Source of the DNA: Cellulomonas denverensis
Lineage (GTDB): Bacteria; Actinomycetota; Actinomycetes; Actinomycetales; Cellulomonadaceae
Reading direction: 5' to 3'
Assembly (NCBI RefSeq): GCF_012396125.1
Contig: NZ_JAAXOX010000001.1
Span: 310,001 to 374,000 of the forward strand
Length of the DNA: 64,000 bases
The notes under the pieces are model-generated. The model made no database searches. It was not told the DNA's origin and saw only the letters and a program-made list of their open reading frames with translations. How positions within the stretch are numbered: position 1 is the stretch's first letter; each line of letters opens with the position of its first letter. The position numbers and the translations under genes are program-made. This document shows positions 25,041 to 34,656 of this stretch, piece by piece.

Positions 25041-25420
25041 ACCGGCTCCTCGGCAGGGAGCAGCCCGAGCAGGTCGAGCTTGTCCCGGATCGCATCGGGG
25101 GTGAAGGGCTTGATCAGGTACTCGTGCGCGCCCGCGGCGAGCGCCCGGACGATCTGGCCGTGCTCGCTCTCGGTGGTGACCATCATCAGCGTGATCGATC
25201 GCCACTCCTGGCGGGCCCGGACCCGGGTGACGAAGGTCAGTCCATCCATCACCGGCATGTTCCAGTCGATGCAGGCCAGGTCGACCTGGTCGCCCGCGGC
25301 CAGGACGTCCAGTGCCTCCTGCCCGTCGCCCGCCTGGACGGTGCTGAAGCCCAGCTCCTCCAGGGTGTGCGCGACGATGCGGCGCATGGTCCGCGAGTCG
25401 TCGATGACCAGGGCTCTCAT
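25037..25420 (-). CDS. cheY: chemotaxis response regulator CheY
   Basis: A 127-residue receiver domain: acidic pair in VIDDSRTMRR, phosphoacceptor Asp52 in CIDWNMPVMDG, switch Thr near 82-83 in MVTTES and Lys104 in LIKPFTPD. The C-terminus LLGLLPAEEPV extends slightly beyond the domain. The start overlaps the cheR stop (ATGA) and the end overlaps the cheX start. Confidence 0.93.
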   Translation of the reverse strand: MRALVIDDSRTMRRIVAHTLEELGFSTVQAGDGQEALDVLAAGDQVDLACIDWNMPVMDGLTFVTRVRARQEWRSITLMMVTTESEHGQIVRALAAGAHEYLIKPFTPDAIRDKLDLLGLLPAEEPV

Positions 25421-26334
25421 CGGCTCACTCCTTGATTGACGATGGCAGGGGGGCTGGCAGGGGGAATGGCAGCGGGGAAGGCGGCGGCGCCGGTGCGCGG
25501 GGTGGGCAGACCGGCGGCGCCGCCGTGCACCGGCCGGTAGACCGAGCCGCGGGCGACCGGCACCCGCTCCCAGTCGCCGTCCACCCCGATCGTGGTCTCC
25601 GCCGCGCCGAGCACCAGGAACCCGCCCGGTCGCAGCACCCGGTGCACCCGGCCGAGGATCGCCCGCTTGGTGTCCAGGTCGAAGTAGATGAGCACGTTGC
25701 GCAGGAACACGATGTCGAACGGGCCCAGCGGCGGGGCGTCCAGCAGGTTGTGCCGCTGGAAGGTGATGGTGCGGCGCAGCTCCTCGGCGATCTGCCAGTC
25801 CGCGCCGGAGCGGCGGAAGTGCCGCACCAGCATCGGGGCGGGCAGCCCGCGGTTGACCTCGAGCTGGGAGTAGCGCCCCTCCCGGGCCTGGTTCAGCACC
25901 TGGTCCGACAGGTCGGTGGCGACGATCTCGGTCCGGGTGGACGGGCCGAGCACCTCGGCCAGCGTCATGGCGATCGAGTACGGCTCCTGCCCGGTGGAGC
26001 AGGCCGCCGACCACACCCGCAGCCGGTCCAGCACCGGGCGGTCGGCGCGCAGTGCGGGCAGCATGTGGGTGCGCAGCGCGCTGAACGGGGAGGAGTCCCG
26101 GAACCAGGAGGTCTCGTTGGTGGTCAGTGCCTCGACCACCGCCACCAGCTCCGGCTCGCGGTGCCCGGCCCGCACGGCGGCGACGTAGGCGTCCACCCCG
26201 GCGTGCCCGGCCTCCCGGGCCAGCGGCAGCAGCCGGCTCTCCACCAGGTACTCCTTGCCGGCGTCCAGCTGGATCGCGCTGCGGCGGCGGACCAGGTCGG
26301 CCACCCAGTCGAAGGTCTCGCGGGTCAGGCTCAT
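25417..26334 (-). CDS. cheR: chemotaxis methyltransferase CheR
   Basis: A 305-residue SAM-dependent enzyme that methylates glutamates of chemoreceptors. It has an N-terminal helical domain (LTRETFDWVADLVRRRSAIQL), the CheR sequence LTTNETSWFRDSSPF, the SAM-binding VWSAACSTGQEPYSIAM and DIVFLRNVLIYFD. The C-terminal ~30 residues are Pro/Ala-rich. It overlaps cheB by one base (TGATG) and cheY by four. It works with CheB on the two receptors of the cluster. Confidence 0.94.
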   Translation of the reverse strand: MSLTRETFDWVADLVRRRSAIQLDAGKEYLVESRLLPLAREAGHAGVDAYVAAVRAGHREPELVAVVEALTTNETSWFRDSSPFSALRTHMLPALRADRPVLDRLRVWSAACSTGQEPYSIAMTLAEVLGPSTRTEIVATDLSDQVLNQAREGRYSQLEVNRGLPAPMLVRHFRRSGADWQIAEELRRTITFQRHNLLDAPPLGPFDIVFLRNVLIYFDLDTKRAILGRVHRVLRPGGFLVLGAAETTIGVDGDWERVPVARGSVYRPVHGGAAGLPTPRTGAAAFPAAIPPASPPAIVNQGVSR

Positions 26335-27455
26335 CACCGGCCTCCGCTCGGGACGGCGGTGCCGCTGCGGGCGAGCACCGACTCGATCGCGGGTGCGACC
26401 TCGCCGACCGGCAGGATCCGGTGTGCCAGGCCGGCCGTGGCCACCGCGCCGGGCATTCCCCAGACCACGCTGGTCGCCTCGTCCTGCACCAGGACGGTGC
26501 CACCGGCGCTGACCACGTCCTCGCAGCCGGTCCGGCCGTCGGCACCCATCCCGGTCAGCACCACGGACAGCAGCTGCCCGCCGAACTCCCGGACCGCCGA
26601 GCGGAACAGCACGTCCACCGACGGACGGCAGAAGTTGACCGGCGGCCCGTCGGTGATCGCCACCCGCAGCGTGCCCGCCGACCGGCGCAGTTCCAGGTGG
26701 TGGTCGCCCGGCGCGACGTAGACGGTGCCGGCACGCAGCGCATCGCCGTCGGCGGCCTCGACCACGGTGGCCGGGCCGAGCCGGTCCAGCCGGGCGGCGA
26801 GCTGCCGGGTGAACACCGGCGGCATGTGCTGGACCAGCAGCACCGGCACCGGCGGCGGCGCGGACAGGCTGCTGAGCACCCGGGACAGTGCCTCGGGCCC
26901 ACCGGTGGAGGAGCCGATGATCAGCGCCTGCACCGGGTGCACCGGCGGCATCGGCCGGGTGGTGACCGGCCCGCGGGCGGGGCTGCGGAGCACCGGGGCG
27001 GCCGCGGTCGCCTGGCTGGGCACGACGGCGGCCGGCGCCTCGGCCCGGCGCGGCACCAGCGCCTTGATCTTGGGGATGAGCTGCCCGGCGACCTGGGCCA
27101 GCGACTCCTGCACGCTGCCCACGTTCGCGGGCTTGGTGACGTAGTCGGTGGCACCGGCGACCAGGGCGTCCAGGGTGGCGGAGGCCCCGCGCTCGGTCAG
27201 GGTGGAGAACATGATGATCGGCATGGTGTGCCGGGCCCGGCGCAGCGCGCGCACCGCCTCGATGCCGTTCATCTCCGGCATCTCGATGTCCATCGTCACC
27301 AGGTCCGGACCGAGTTGGTCCACCTTCGACAGCGCGATCCTCCCGTTCGAGGCGAAGCCGACCACCTCGATGTCGGGATCGCGGGAGAGCGAGTCGGTGA
27401 CCAGCCGGCGCACGACGACCGAGTCGTCCACCACCAGCACCCTGATCCGGGTCAC
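26334..27455 (-). CDS. cheB: chemotaxis protein-glutamate methylesterase CheB
   Basis: A 373-residue CheB with an N-terminal receiver (Asp56 in TMDIEMPEMNG) and a C-terminal methylesterase/amidase. The catalytic residues are Ser183 in IGSSTGGPEAL, His210 in VQHMPP and Asp306 in TGMGADG. The interdomain linker is Ala/Pro-rich. GTG 27455 is preferred because it yields MTRIRVLVVDDS and has AGAAGAGG six bases upstream; GTG or ATG codons at 27461-27479 are alternatives. It demethylates receptors during adaptation, opposing CheR. Confidence 0.94.
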   Translation of the reverse strand: MTRIRVLVVDDSVVVRRLVTDSLSRDPDIEVVGFASNGRIALSKVDQLGPDLVTMDIEMPEMNGIEAVRALRRARHTMPIIMFSTLTERGASATLDALVAGATDYVTKPANVGSVQESLAQVAGQLIPKIKALVPRRAEAPAAVVPSQATAAAPVLRSPARGPVTTRPMPPVHPVQALIIGSSTGGPEALSRVLSSLSAPPPVPVLLVQHMPPVFTRQLAARLDRLGPATVVEAADGDALRAGTVYVAPGDHHLELRRSAGTLRVAITDGPPVNFCRPSVDVLFRSAVREFGGQLLSVVLTGMGADGRTGCEDVVSAGGTVLVQDEATSVVWGMPGAVATAGLAHRILPVGEVAPAIESVLARSGTAVPSGGR

Positions 27456-27511
27456 GAGCATCCTCTTCTCTGTCACCACCGGCCGTCCGTGGCCGACACC
27501 TCCCCATCGGT

Positions 27512-27544
27512 CACCCCGGGGCCGATCTGAGCGGCCCCGGGGTG
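27512..27544 (-). terminator. hairpin terminator between the MCP gene and cheB
   Basis: A perfect 13-bp stem (CACCCCGGGGCCG with CGGCCCCGGGGTG) and 7-base loop sits 17 bases past the MCP stop on the minus strand. It would separate the receptor transcript from cheB, or allow partial read-through. Confidence 0.75.
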
Positions 27545-27560
27545 CGTCAGCGGGTGAGGA

Positions 27561-29171
27561 TCAGAACCGGAACCGGGCGACCCGGGAGTGCAGGTCCGCG
27601 GACAGCCCGGCCAGCTCGGTGATCCGCTCGGCGACCTGGTCCAGGCCGGCCACCGAGCGGGTGGCGGCACCGGCCACCCCGGTGATCGCACCGGCGATCT
27701 CCCCGGAGCCGGTGGCGGCCTCGGCGGCGGAGCGGGACATCTCCGTGGTGGTCGCGGTCTGCTCCTCCACTGCCGAGGCGATGGTCAGCTGGTAGTCGTT
27801 GATCCCGGCGATGGTCTGGGTGATCTCCCCGATGGCGACCACCGCGGCCCGGGTCTCGTCCTGGATGGCGTCCACCCGGCGGGCGATGTCCTCGGTGGCC
27901 TTGGCAGTCTCCTGCGCCAGCTCCTTGACCTCACCGGCGACCACCGCGAAGCCCTTGCCGGCCTCCCCGGCCCGAGCCGCCTCGATCGTCGCGTTCAGCG
28001 CCAGCAGGTTGGTCTGCTCCGCGATCGAGGTGATCACCTTCACCACGTTGCCGATCTGCTGGCTGGACTCGCCGAGCCGGGTGACCTGCTCGTTGGTGGC
28101 GGCGGCGACCTCGGTGGCCTGGCCGGCGACCTTCGCCGCCTGCGAGGCGTTCTGCGCGATCTCCCGGATGCTGGCACCCATCTGCTCGGCGCCCGCGGCC
28201 ACGCTCTGCACGTTGCGGGACACCTGCTCGGCGGCGCTGGCGACCACCCCGGCCTGCTCGCTGGTCTGGCTGGTGCCCTCCACCGCCTCTCCGCTGGCCG
28301 AGGTCAGCTGGTCGGCGGTCAGCTGCACCGAGGCCGCCGCCTGCTCGACCTGGGTCAGCGCGGATCGCAGCGACCCCTGGGCGGCGGAGAGCGCACCGGC
28401 CATCGCGCCGGTCTCGTCCCGCCACTGCACCGGTGCCTCGACGGTGAGGTCGCCGTCGGCCATCGCCTCCAACGAGCGCTGCACGGTCCGGACCGCACCG
28501 GTGATCCGCCGGGTGACCAGCACGGCCAGCACCCCGGACAGCCCGGCCCCCACCACGAAGGCGATGCCGAGCGTGAGGATGGTCCGGTCCACCTCGGACT
28601 GCGAGCGGACCAGGATCTGCTCCACCTGGGCGTCGATCTGGCCCTGCGCCAGCGCCAGTGCCCGGCCGGCCCAGTCCGGGTCGGCGGAGACGTCGGCGGC
28701 CAGCGCGGTGGCGACCGCAGCCACGTCGCCCCGCTCGACCAGCGGCATCACGGTGGCGTCCCGGTAGGCGACCCAGGCCTCCCACCGGGTGACGAAGTCG
28801 GTCCACTGCTGGGTCCGGAACTCCGGGAACTCCTCGATCAGGGCGATCTGCCCGGCGACGTCCTGGTCGTTCCACTCCGAGGTGGTCAGCAGCTGCTCGC
28901 GCAGCGTGTCGTCGGTGGCCTCGGCCGCCCGGTGCACCAGCAGGTGGCTGCGGGCCTGCCCGGTGCGCAGTTCGGCCATCGCGGTCTGCAGGTCGCCGGT
29001 CAGGCCGGACATCTCCTCCAGGTTCTGCCCGGCCCGGAACAGCGCGAACGCGCCGGTGCCACCGACCGCGGCGAAGGTGCCGCCCAGCACCAGCAGGGTG
29101 ACGGCGATCTTGACCGCCACCGGCCGGTCCCAGAACCAGGCGGCGCGGCGACGCGGGGTCTCGGCGGACAT
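27561..29171 (-). CDS. methyl-accepting chemotaxis protein
   Basis: A 536-residue chemoreceptor. It has a first membrane helix near 20-48, a helical outer domain of about 160 residues, a second membrane helix ([18 protein letters not shown]), a HAMP region ([22 protein letters not shown]) and the signalling hairpin tip [25 protein letters not shown] split around residues 390-415. Its ATG overlaps the stop of the sugar-binding lipoprotein gene (TGATG), so the receptor and that protein are made together, suggesting indirect sugar sensing. A terminator follows. Confidence 0.93.
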   Translation of the reverse strand: MSAETPRRRAAWFWDRPVAVKIAVTLLVLGGTFAAVGGTGAFALFRAGQNLEEMSGLTGDLQTAMAELRTGQARSHLLVHRAAEATDDTLREQLLTTSEWNDQDVAGQIALIEEFPEFRTQQWTDFVTRWEAWVAYRDATVMPLVERGDVAAVATALAADVSADPDWAGRALALAQGQIDAQVEQILVRSQSEVDRTILTLGIAFVVGAGLSGVLAVLVTRRITGAVRTVQRSLEAMADGDLTVEAPVQWRDETGAMAGALSAAQGSLRSALTQVEQAAASVQLTADQLTSASGEAVEGTSQTSEQAGVVASAAEQVSRNVQSVAAGAEQMGASIREIAQNASQAAKVAGQATEVAAATNEQVTRLGESSQQIGNVVKVITSIAEQTNLLALNATIEAARAGEAGKGFAVVAGEVKELAQETAKATEDIARRVDAIQDETRAAVVAIGEITQTIAGINDYQLTIASAVEEQTATTTEMSRSAAEAATGSGEIAGAITGVAGAATRSVAGLDQVAERITELAGLSADLHSRVARFRF

Positions 29172-30286
29172 CAGCTCAGCTCCTGTGCGGTGTAGGTGCC
29201 GCCGTCGACCAGGACGGCGGTCAGGTTCTCCTCGGTGACCACCTGCGGCGCCAGCAGGTAGGCGGGCACCACCGTCACCCCGTTGTCGTAGGAGGTGGTG
29301 TCGTTGACCTCGGGCTGCACGCCACGGATCAGGTCGTGCACCATCTGCACCGCCACCTCGGCCAGCTGGCGGGTGTCCTTGAAGATCGTGGCGTACTGCT
29401 CCCCGGCCGCCACGGACTTGGCGGAGGCCAGCTCGGCGTCCTGGCCGGTCACCACCGGCAACGGCCGGTCCGCGCTGCCGTACCCGGCGGCGGTGGCGGC
29501 CTCCAGCACCGCGATCGAGATGCCGTCGTAGGGCGAGAGCACCCCGTCCAGCCGGGTGTCGCCGGTGTAGCGCGGCATCAGCTCGGCCATCCGGGTCGCG
29601 GCGACCTCCGGGTCCCAGCGCTCGGTGGCGATCTGGTCGAAGGCGGTCTGCCCGGAGCCGACCACCAGCGTCCCGGCGTCCAGGTACGGCTGCAGCACCT
29701 GCATCGCGCCGTCGTAGAACACGGTGGCGTTGTTGTCGTCGGCGGACCCGGCGAACAGCTCGATGGTGAACGGGCCGGTCGCCCCGGTCGGCTCACCCGC
29801 GGCGTCCAGCAGCCCGAGCCCCTGCAACAGGGTGGTGGCCTGCTGCACGCCGACCCGTGCGTTGTCGAAGCTGGCGTAGTAGTCGACGTCCCCGGACTCC
29901 CGGATCAGCCGGTCGTAGGCGATCACCGGGATGTCCGCGGCGGCTGCCTCGGCGAGCACGCCCTTGAGCGCCACCCCGTCGATGGAGCCGATCACCAGCG
30001 CGTCGGCGCCCTCGGCGATCATCTCCTCCAGCTGGTCGATCTGGGTGGGCACGTCGTCCTCGGCGTAGCGCAGGTCCACCCGGTAGGCCAGCGCCTCCAG
30101 CTGGGTCTGCACGTTCTCCCCGTCGGCGATCCAGCGCTCGGAGGCGGTGGTCGGCATCGCCACCCCGACCAGCGGGCGCCCACCGTCGTCGTCACCGGCG
30201 GCCGAGGTGGAACAGGCGGACAGACCGGCAGCACCGATCAGGCCGATCACGGCCAGTAGCCCGGGGTGACGCCCTCTGTGCGGCAT
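29171..30286 (-). CDS. sugar-binding lipoprotein (periplasmic-binding-protein type 1, ChvE/XylF-like)
   Basis: A 371-residue lipoprotein: signal peptide [16 protein letters not shown] with lipobox Cys at about 25, then a type 1 binding-protein fold. Family marks are [56 protein letters not shown], the central [20 protein letters not shown] and VVTGQDAE. This is the ChvE/xylose group. No ABC permease or ATPase is near; the gene is instead coupled to a chemoreceptor, implying a dedicated ligand-presenting role in chemotaxis. Confidence 0.88.
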   Translation of the reverse strand: MPHRGRHPGLLAVIGLIGAAGLSACSTSAAGDDDGGRPLVGVAMPTTASERWIADGENVQTQLEALAYRVDLRYAEDDVPTQIDQLEEMIAEGADALVIGSIDGVALKGVLAEAAAADIPVIAYDRLIRESGDVDYYASFDNARVGVQQATTLLQGLGLLDAAGEPTGATGPFTIELFAGSADDNNATVFYDGAMQVLQPYLDAGTLVVGSGQTAFDQIATERWDPEVAATRMAELMPRYTGDTRLDGVLSPYDGISIAVLEAATAAGYGSADRPLPVVTGQDAELASAKSVAAGEQYATIFKDTRQLAEVAVQMVHDLIRGVQPEVNDTTSYDNGVTVVPAYLLAPQVVTEENLTAVLVDGGTYTAQELS

Positions 30287-30394
30287 CCGTTGACTCCCTC
30301 GTCGGCGGGCACACTCCCCTGGTGCCCCTCGGACCGCCCATCGGACGGCGGCGGGTGCGTGTGAGCGTTCACCCCGCGGGTTCCCCTGAATGCG

Positions 30395-30429
30395 CGACGG
30401 CCCGCACCCGGAGTGGGTGCGGGCCGTCG
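30395..30429 (-). terminator. hairpin terminator of the upstream MCP gene
   Basis: A perfect 15-bp stem (CGACGGCCCGCACCC with GGGTGCGGGCCGTCG) and a 5-base loop sits 11 bases past the MCP stop on the minus strand. Confidence 0.85.
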
Positions 30430-30439
30430 TGGCTGCTGC

Positions 30440-32023
30440 TCAGTAGGTGAAGCGGGACACCCGGCCGCGCAGGTCCTCCGACAGGCGGGCCAGCTCGTCG
30501 ATGGCCGAGCCCATCTGGCCCAGGGTCTGGCTGGAGGAGTTGGCCGCCGAGGCGACGCCGGTGATGTTGTTCGCGATCTCCCCCGACCCGGTGGCGGCCT
30601 CGGCGACCGACCGGGACATCTCGGTGGTGGTCGCGGTCTGCTCCTCCACCGCCGAGGCGATGGTCAGCTGGTAGTCGTTGATGCTGGCGATGATGGTCGA
30701 GATCTCCCCGATCGCGGTCACCGCGCCGGAGGTGTCGGCCTGGATCGCCTCTACCCGGCGGGCGATGTCCTCGGTCGCCTTGGCAGTCTCCTGCGCCAGC
30801 TCCTTGACCTCACCGGCGACCACCGCGAAGCCCTTGCCGGCCTCCCCCGCGCGGGCCGCCTCGATCGTGGCGTTCAGCGCCAGCAGGTTGGTCTGCTCCG
30901 CGATGGAGGTGATCACCTTCACCACGTTGCCGATCTCCACCGAGGACTCGCCCAGCTTCGCGACCTGGTCGTTGGTGACCGCCGCGGCATCGGTGGCCTG
31001 GCCGGCGACCTTGGCCGCCTGCGAGGCGTTCTGCGCGATTTCCCGGATGCTGGCACCCATCTCCTCGGCGCCCGCGGCCACGGTCTGCACGTTGCGGGAC
31101 ACCTGCTCGGCAGCCGCGGCGACCACCCCGGCCTGCGCCGAGGTCTGGTCCGAGCCCGCGACCACCTGGGAGGACGCGGCGGACAGCTCCTCGGCGGCGG
31201 CGGCCACGGTCTGCGCGGTCTCCACCACCCCGGAGACCAGCGTGCGCAGCGACTCCTGGGTGCGCTCCAGATCCACCGCCAGGCGGCCGATCTCGTCCCG
31301 GCCGGTCACCTCGGTGGGCACGGTCAGGTCGCCGTCACCGGCCGCGGACAGGCTGGTCGAGACCCGGCCCAGCCGGCGGACGATCGAGCGCGCCACGCCC
31401 ATCGCCACCGCGAAGGCCCCGGCGGCGCCGACCAGCGCCACGATCAGCACGGTCCAGATCGACCGGTTGGCCAGCGAGTCGGTGCTGGCGGCCAGGTCGG
31501 CGGCCTGCACGCCCTGGGCGTCCGCCTCGGCCTGCATCGCGTCCATCACCACGGTGGTCTGCGGACGGACCGTGTCGTTGAAGTACCCGGCGAAGTCGCC
31601 GCCCGCGTCGGTCAGGTCGAGCATCTCGTCCGCGTCGGCGTACCACTCCTCCAGCGCGTCCTCGATCGCCTGGGCGCCCGCCGGGTCCACGGCGCCGGGA
31701 CGGTACTCGTCCAGCAGTGCGGTCAGGTCGGCCTGGCGCTCGGTCAGCTCGTCGCGCAGGGTGGCGCGGGTCTCGTCGTCGGCGATGCCGTACTGGATCA
31801 CCCGGGCCCGGTCGCCCTGGTACGCGCGCTGGATGTCGGACAGCGTCTGCAGCGGCTGCACGTTGTCGCTGTACATCCGGGCGGCGTCCGCGCGCAGGGT
31901 GCGCAGCGAGCCGAAGGCCACCGCCGCGAGCACCGCCGTCGCGAGGAACATGACCGCGACCGCGGTGAGGATCTTGACCAGAACCGGCCGGTCGGCCCAG
32001 ATCCGTCGCTGTGTGCTGCTCAT
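30440..32023 (-). CDS. methyl-accepting chemotaxis protein
   Basis: A 527-residue receptor. The first membrane helix ([23 protein letters not shown]) is followed by a four-helix-bundle type sensor domain of about 150 residues ([23 protein letters not shown]), a second helix ([21 protein letters not shown]), HAMP and the signalling domain. The cytoplasmic tip region is almost the same as in the receptor at 27561, also at DNA level, while the sensor domains differ. This indicates duplication with exchange of input domains. It has its own terminator. The ligand is unknown. Confidence 0.93.
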   Translation of the reverse strand: MSSTQRRIWADRPVLVKILTAVAVMFLATAVLAAVAFGSLRTLRADAARMYSDNVQPLQTLSDIQRAYQGDRARVIQYGIADDETRATLRDELTERQADLTALLDEYRPGAVDPAGAQAIEDALEEWYADADEMLDLTDAGGDFAGYFNDTVRPQTTVVMDAMQAEADAQGVQAADLAASTDSLANRSIWTVLIVALVGAAGAFAVAMGVARSIVRRLGRVSTSLSAAGDGDLTVPTEVTGRDEIGRLAVDLERTQESLRTLVSGVVETAQTVAAAAEELSAASSQVVAGSDQTSAQAGVVAAAAEQVSRNVQTVAAGAEEMGASIREIAQNASQAAKVAGQATDAAAVTNDQVAKLGESSVEIGNVVKVITSIAEQTNLLALNATIEAARAGEAGKGFAVVAGEVKELAQETAKATEDIARRVEAIQADTSGAVTAIGEISTIIASINDYQLTIASAVEEQTATTTEMSRSVAEAATGSGEIANNITGVASAANSSSQTLGQMGSAIDELARLSEDLRGRVSRFTY

Positions 32024-32121
32024 CTGTTCGGGGTCCCCTCCATGGAACGCGGGTGTCGATCCTCGTATCGGCCGGGATCGGGCACTGTGGAGGGGTTCGG
32101 GCGCGATCGCCCGGGTGAGAC

Positions 32122-32595
32122 TCAGTCCCGCGTGCCCCGGCAGGCCAGCGTGGCCAGGGTGATCGCCACCGCGTCCTCGGCCAGCGCACCGCGCCAGTCC
32201 GGGCCGCGCCGCCCCGCCCAGGACCGCCAGGCAGCACCGCCGAAGGTGCCCACGGTGGAGGCCGCCGCCGCGACCAGCGCCGCCGACCACACCCGCCGCC
32301 GTCCACGCCGGGCCAGCGCGGCCCCACCCAGCGCCGCGGCGACCGCCCGGCTCTGCGGCCCGGGCGGGAGCAACCGGCTCGGGGTGCCGGGCAGCTTGTC
32401 CCCGGTCAGCTCGCCGATCACCCCGGTCAGCGCCGGACCGCGCACCAGTAGGGAGGAGCCGGAGCTGAGGGCCGGTCCGGCGACGCCGAGACTGGCCCGG
32501 CTGCCGGCCGCCACCCCGAGTGCGGCGGAGCGCAGCAGCACCGATCCGGTGCGGGCGCGATGACGGGATCCGTGGCCGTGGCGGGGAGCGCTCAT
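32122..32595 (-). CDS. DUF4126 family membrane protein
   Basis: A 157-residue protein with the DUF4126 marks [34 protein letters not shown] and [12 protein letters not shown]. Small, Ala/Gly-rich hydrophobic segments suggest three or four membrane spans. The function is unknown in all organisms I know of. It lies between the MCP gene and the sigma factor locus; gaps on both sides (98 and 46 bases) leave its operon status open. Confidence 0.75.
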   Translation of the reverse strand: MSAPRHGHGSRHRARTGSVLLRSAALGVAAGSRASLGVAGPALSSGSSLLVRGPALTGVIGELTGDKLPGTPSRLLPPGPQSRAVAAALGGAALARRGRRRVWSAALVAAAASTVGTFGGAAWRSWAGRRGPDWRGALAEDAVAITLATLACRGTRD

Positions 32596-32641
32596 CCCCC
32601 GACGGTCCCGCCACCCGCGCCGGGCGGCAACCGCTGGCGGC

Positions 32642-33958
32642 TCAGCCGAAGGACAGGGCGGACTCCGCCACCGCGATCACGCCCCACACCCCGCCGTCGT
32701 CACCGGTGAACTCGTACGCCGGGGCCAGCAGCACCGCCCCGTCGGACTGCACCACCTGGCTCAGGCCGAGCCGCGCCTCGGTGATCGTGACCTGCTGCAC
32801 CGGCCAGTCGATCGCCGCACCGGGGGTGACCGCCGGCGGCACGGTGCTCTCGGTCACCGGGGCGGCCTCGGCCGTGCTGTCCAGGGTCCGGGACAGCGCC
32901 GGTGTGTCCGCGGTGGCCAGCGGCATCACCCCGGCATAGCCCGACCCGAACCGCGGATCGGCCATCCGCTGCACCGCGCTGGTTGCCCCGATCACGTCGT
33001 ACTCGCCGAGGTCCACCAGCGGGGCGAGCTGCCCGGACAGGCTCTGCACCCCGTCCGCGACCACGGTGGCGCTCCAGGTCAGGCCGGTGGACTGCCCGTC
33101 GATCACCCGCTCCGCGGACACGAAGCTGCCGGCCCCGCCGCCGCTCTCCTGGTGGGAGAACTGGAACTCCGCCGGGTCCAGCCCGACCGCGGTCAGCACG
33201 TCCCGCAGCGCGGCCTCGGCCACCTCGGCACCGGGTGCGCCGCCGGTGGCGGGCTCGCAGGGCGCGACCGGATCGATGGTCTGCTCGGCCTCCGCGGCCT
33301 GCCCGGCGTCGGCGGCCTGGGCGCAGGTCCAGGGATCGCGGTCCGGGTCGTAGTAGTTCACGGCGGCGGTGCCGTCGGCATAGACCGTGACCCCCGGACC
33401 GGAACCGTCCTGGGACCCGACCTGCCAGGAACCGTCCTGCTGGACCGGCTCCCCGGTCACCCCGAGCGCCGCCGCGAGCGCAGCCACCGTCTCCGCGGTC
33501 ACGGCACCGGGGTCCAGCGCCCAGGCCCGTGCCCGGCCCGGCTGGTCGCCCAGCCCGTCGGCGGCGCTGAACACCACCCGGCCCGGCGACCACATCCGGG
33601 TGTCCATCGCCGCGGTCGCCTGCTCGGTGCCGGTGCCGCCCGAGGCGAGTTCGATCAGCGGGGTCGCGGTCACCGGGCCGTCGCTGCCCCGGCCGACCGC
33701 GTACCCGGCGCCACCGACCACGGCGATCGCCGCCACCGCCGCCACGGCCTGCCACCAGCGGGCCGGGCGGCGGATCGGGGTGACCGTCGCGACCTCCACC
33801 GCGTCCTCCCCCGGTTCCCCGGGCGCGGTGGTGCCGGTGCCGGCGATCCGCCGGTCCACCTCCTGCCGGAGCGCCTCCCGGTCGAGCCGGGCGTCCGCCG
33901 CGGGGTCGGACGCCCGCAGCCGGGCGAAGGCCTCGTCCTGTCCGTGCTGCTCGTTCAC
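32642..33958 (-). CDS. single-pass membrane protein, probable anti-sigma-type partner
   Basis: A 438-residue protein. The cytoplasmic N-terminus is about 75 residues (NEQHGQDEAFARLRASDPAAD..., with REALRQEVDRRIAG). One membrane helix (WWQAVAAVAAIAVVGGAGYAVG) is followed by a long external region rich in Asp, Gly and Ala with two Cys (PWTCAQ, VAPCEP). GTG 33958 follows AGGAGG by five bases. It lies 84 bases downstream of an ECF sigma factor, and this size and topology are usual for their membrane partners. No zinc-binding anti-sigma motif is seen, so the role is inferred from context. Confidence 0.7.
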   Translation of the reverse strand: MNEQHGQDEAFARLRASDPAADARLDREALRQEVDRRIAGTGTTAPGEPGEDAVEVATVTPIRRPARWWQAVAAVAAIAVVGGAGYAVGRGSDGPVTATPLIELASGGTGTEQATAAMDTRMWSPGRVVFSAADGLGDQPGRARAWALDPGAVTAETVAALAAALGVTGEPVQQDGSWQVGSQDGSGPGVTVYADGTAAVNYYDPDRDPWTCAQAADAGQAAEAEQTIDPVAPCEPATGGAPGAEVAEAALRDVLTAVGLDPAEFQFSHQESGGGAGSFVSAERVIDGQSTGLTWSATVVADGVQSLSGQLAPLVDLGEYDVIGATSAVQRMADPRFGSGYAGVMPLATADTPALSRTLDSTAEAAPVTESTVPPAVTPGAAIDWPVQQVTITEARLGLSQVVQSDGAVLLAPAYEFTGDDGGVWGVIAVAESALSFG

Positions 33959-34042
33959 CGGTGCCTCCTGGGTCGATCGGACGCCCACCGGCGTCCTCGT
34001 GCTGTCTGTGTCGCCGGGCCGGCGCGTCTTGCAGCGGGCGGC

Positions 34043-34555
34043 TCAGGCGTGCTCGGCCCAGGCGGCGCGCAACCGGGACCGGGCCCGGGACAGCGCCGCG
34101 TCCGCCCCGCCGCGGCCGATGCCGAGCACCTCGGCCAGTTCGGCGCCGGACATCCCCTCCCAGGCGGCCAGCAGCAGGATCTCCCGGTCCCGGGCACCGA
34201 GGGCCGCGAGCGCCTGCCGGACCTGGTCGTCCCGGACCGCGCGCAGGGCCGGGTCGTCCGGGTCGGCCTCGTCGGGCAGCTCGGCGACCGGCACCGGCCG
34301 GCCCTTGCGCCGGTGGTTCGCCAGCACGAACCCGGCGGTCCGGTACAGCCAGGGCAGCTCGGCCCCCGCGGGCACGTCCGCCCGGCGGCGCCAGGCCACG
34401 GTCAGCACCTCGGCGGTCAGGTCCTCGGCCTCCGGCCCCGCGCCGCGGCGCACCAGGTAGCGGTGCACGGCGCCGGCATGGTCCTGGAACAGCGTGGTGA
34501 ACCAGTCCTCGGCCTGGGGAGCCCGGGCGGTCAGGCCCTCGGCGGGGTCGCTCAC
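34043..34555 (-). CDS. ECF-type RNA polymerase sigma factor
   Basis: A 170-residue sigma-70 family protein with only regions 2 and 4. Region 2 is LFQDHAGAVHRYLVRRGAGPEAEDLTAEVLTVAWRR; the promoter-opening part is LPWLYRTAGFVLANHRR. Region 4 is ALGARDREILLLAAWEGMSGAELAEVLGI with a helix-turn-helix. GTG 34555 has GGAGG upstream. It is the first gene of a two-gene unit with the membrane protein downstream, which may hold it inactive. The target genes are unknown. Confidence 0.88.
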   Translation of the reverse strand: MSDPAEGLTARAPQAEDWFTTLFQDHAGAVHRYLVRRGAGPEAEDLTAEVLTVAWRRRADVPAGAELPWLYRTAGFVLANHRRKGRPVPVAELPDEADPDDPALRAVRDDQVRQALAALGARDREILLLAAWEGMSGAELAEVLGIGRGGADAALSRARSRLRAAWAEHA

Positions 34556-34656
34556 TGGTCACCTCCGGATCGGCGGCACGTCGTGGCGACGGCCGGGCAG
34601 GGAACTGCCATGTGTGTTCCCTGTGTCGGCAGTGCTGCCGATCTTGCACCAGGTGT

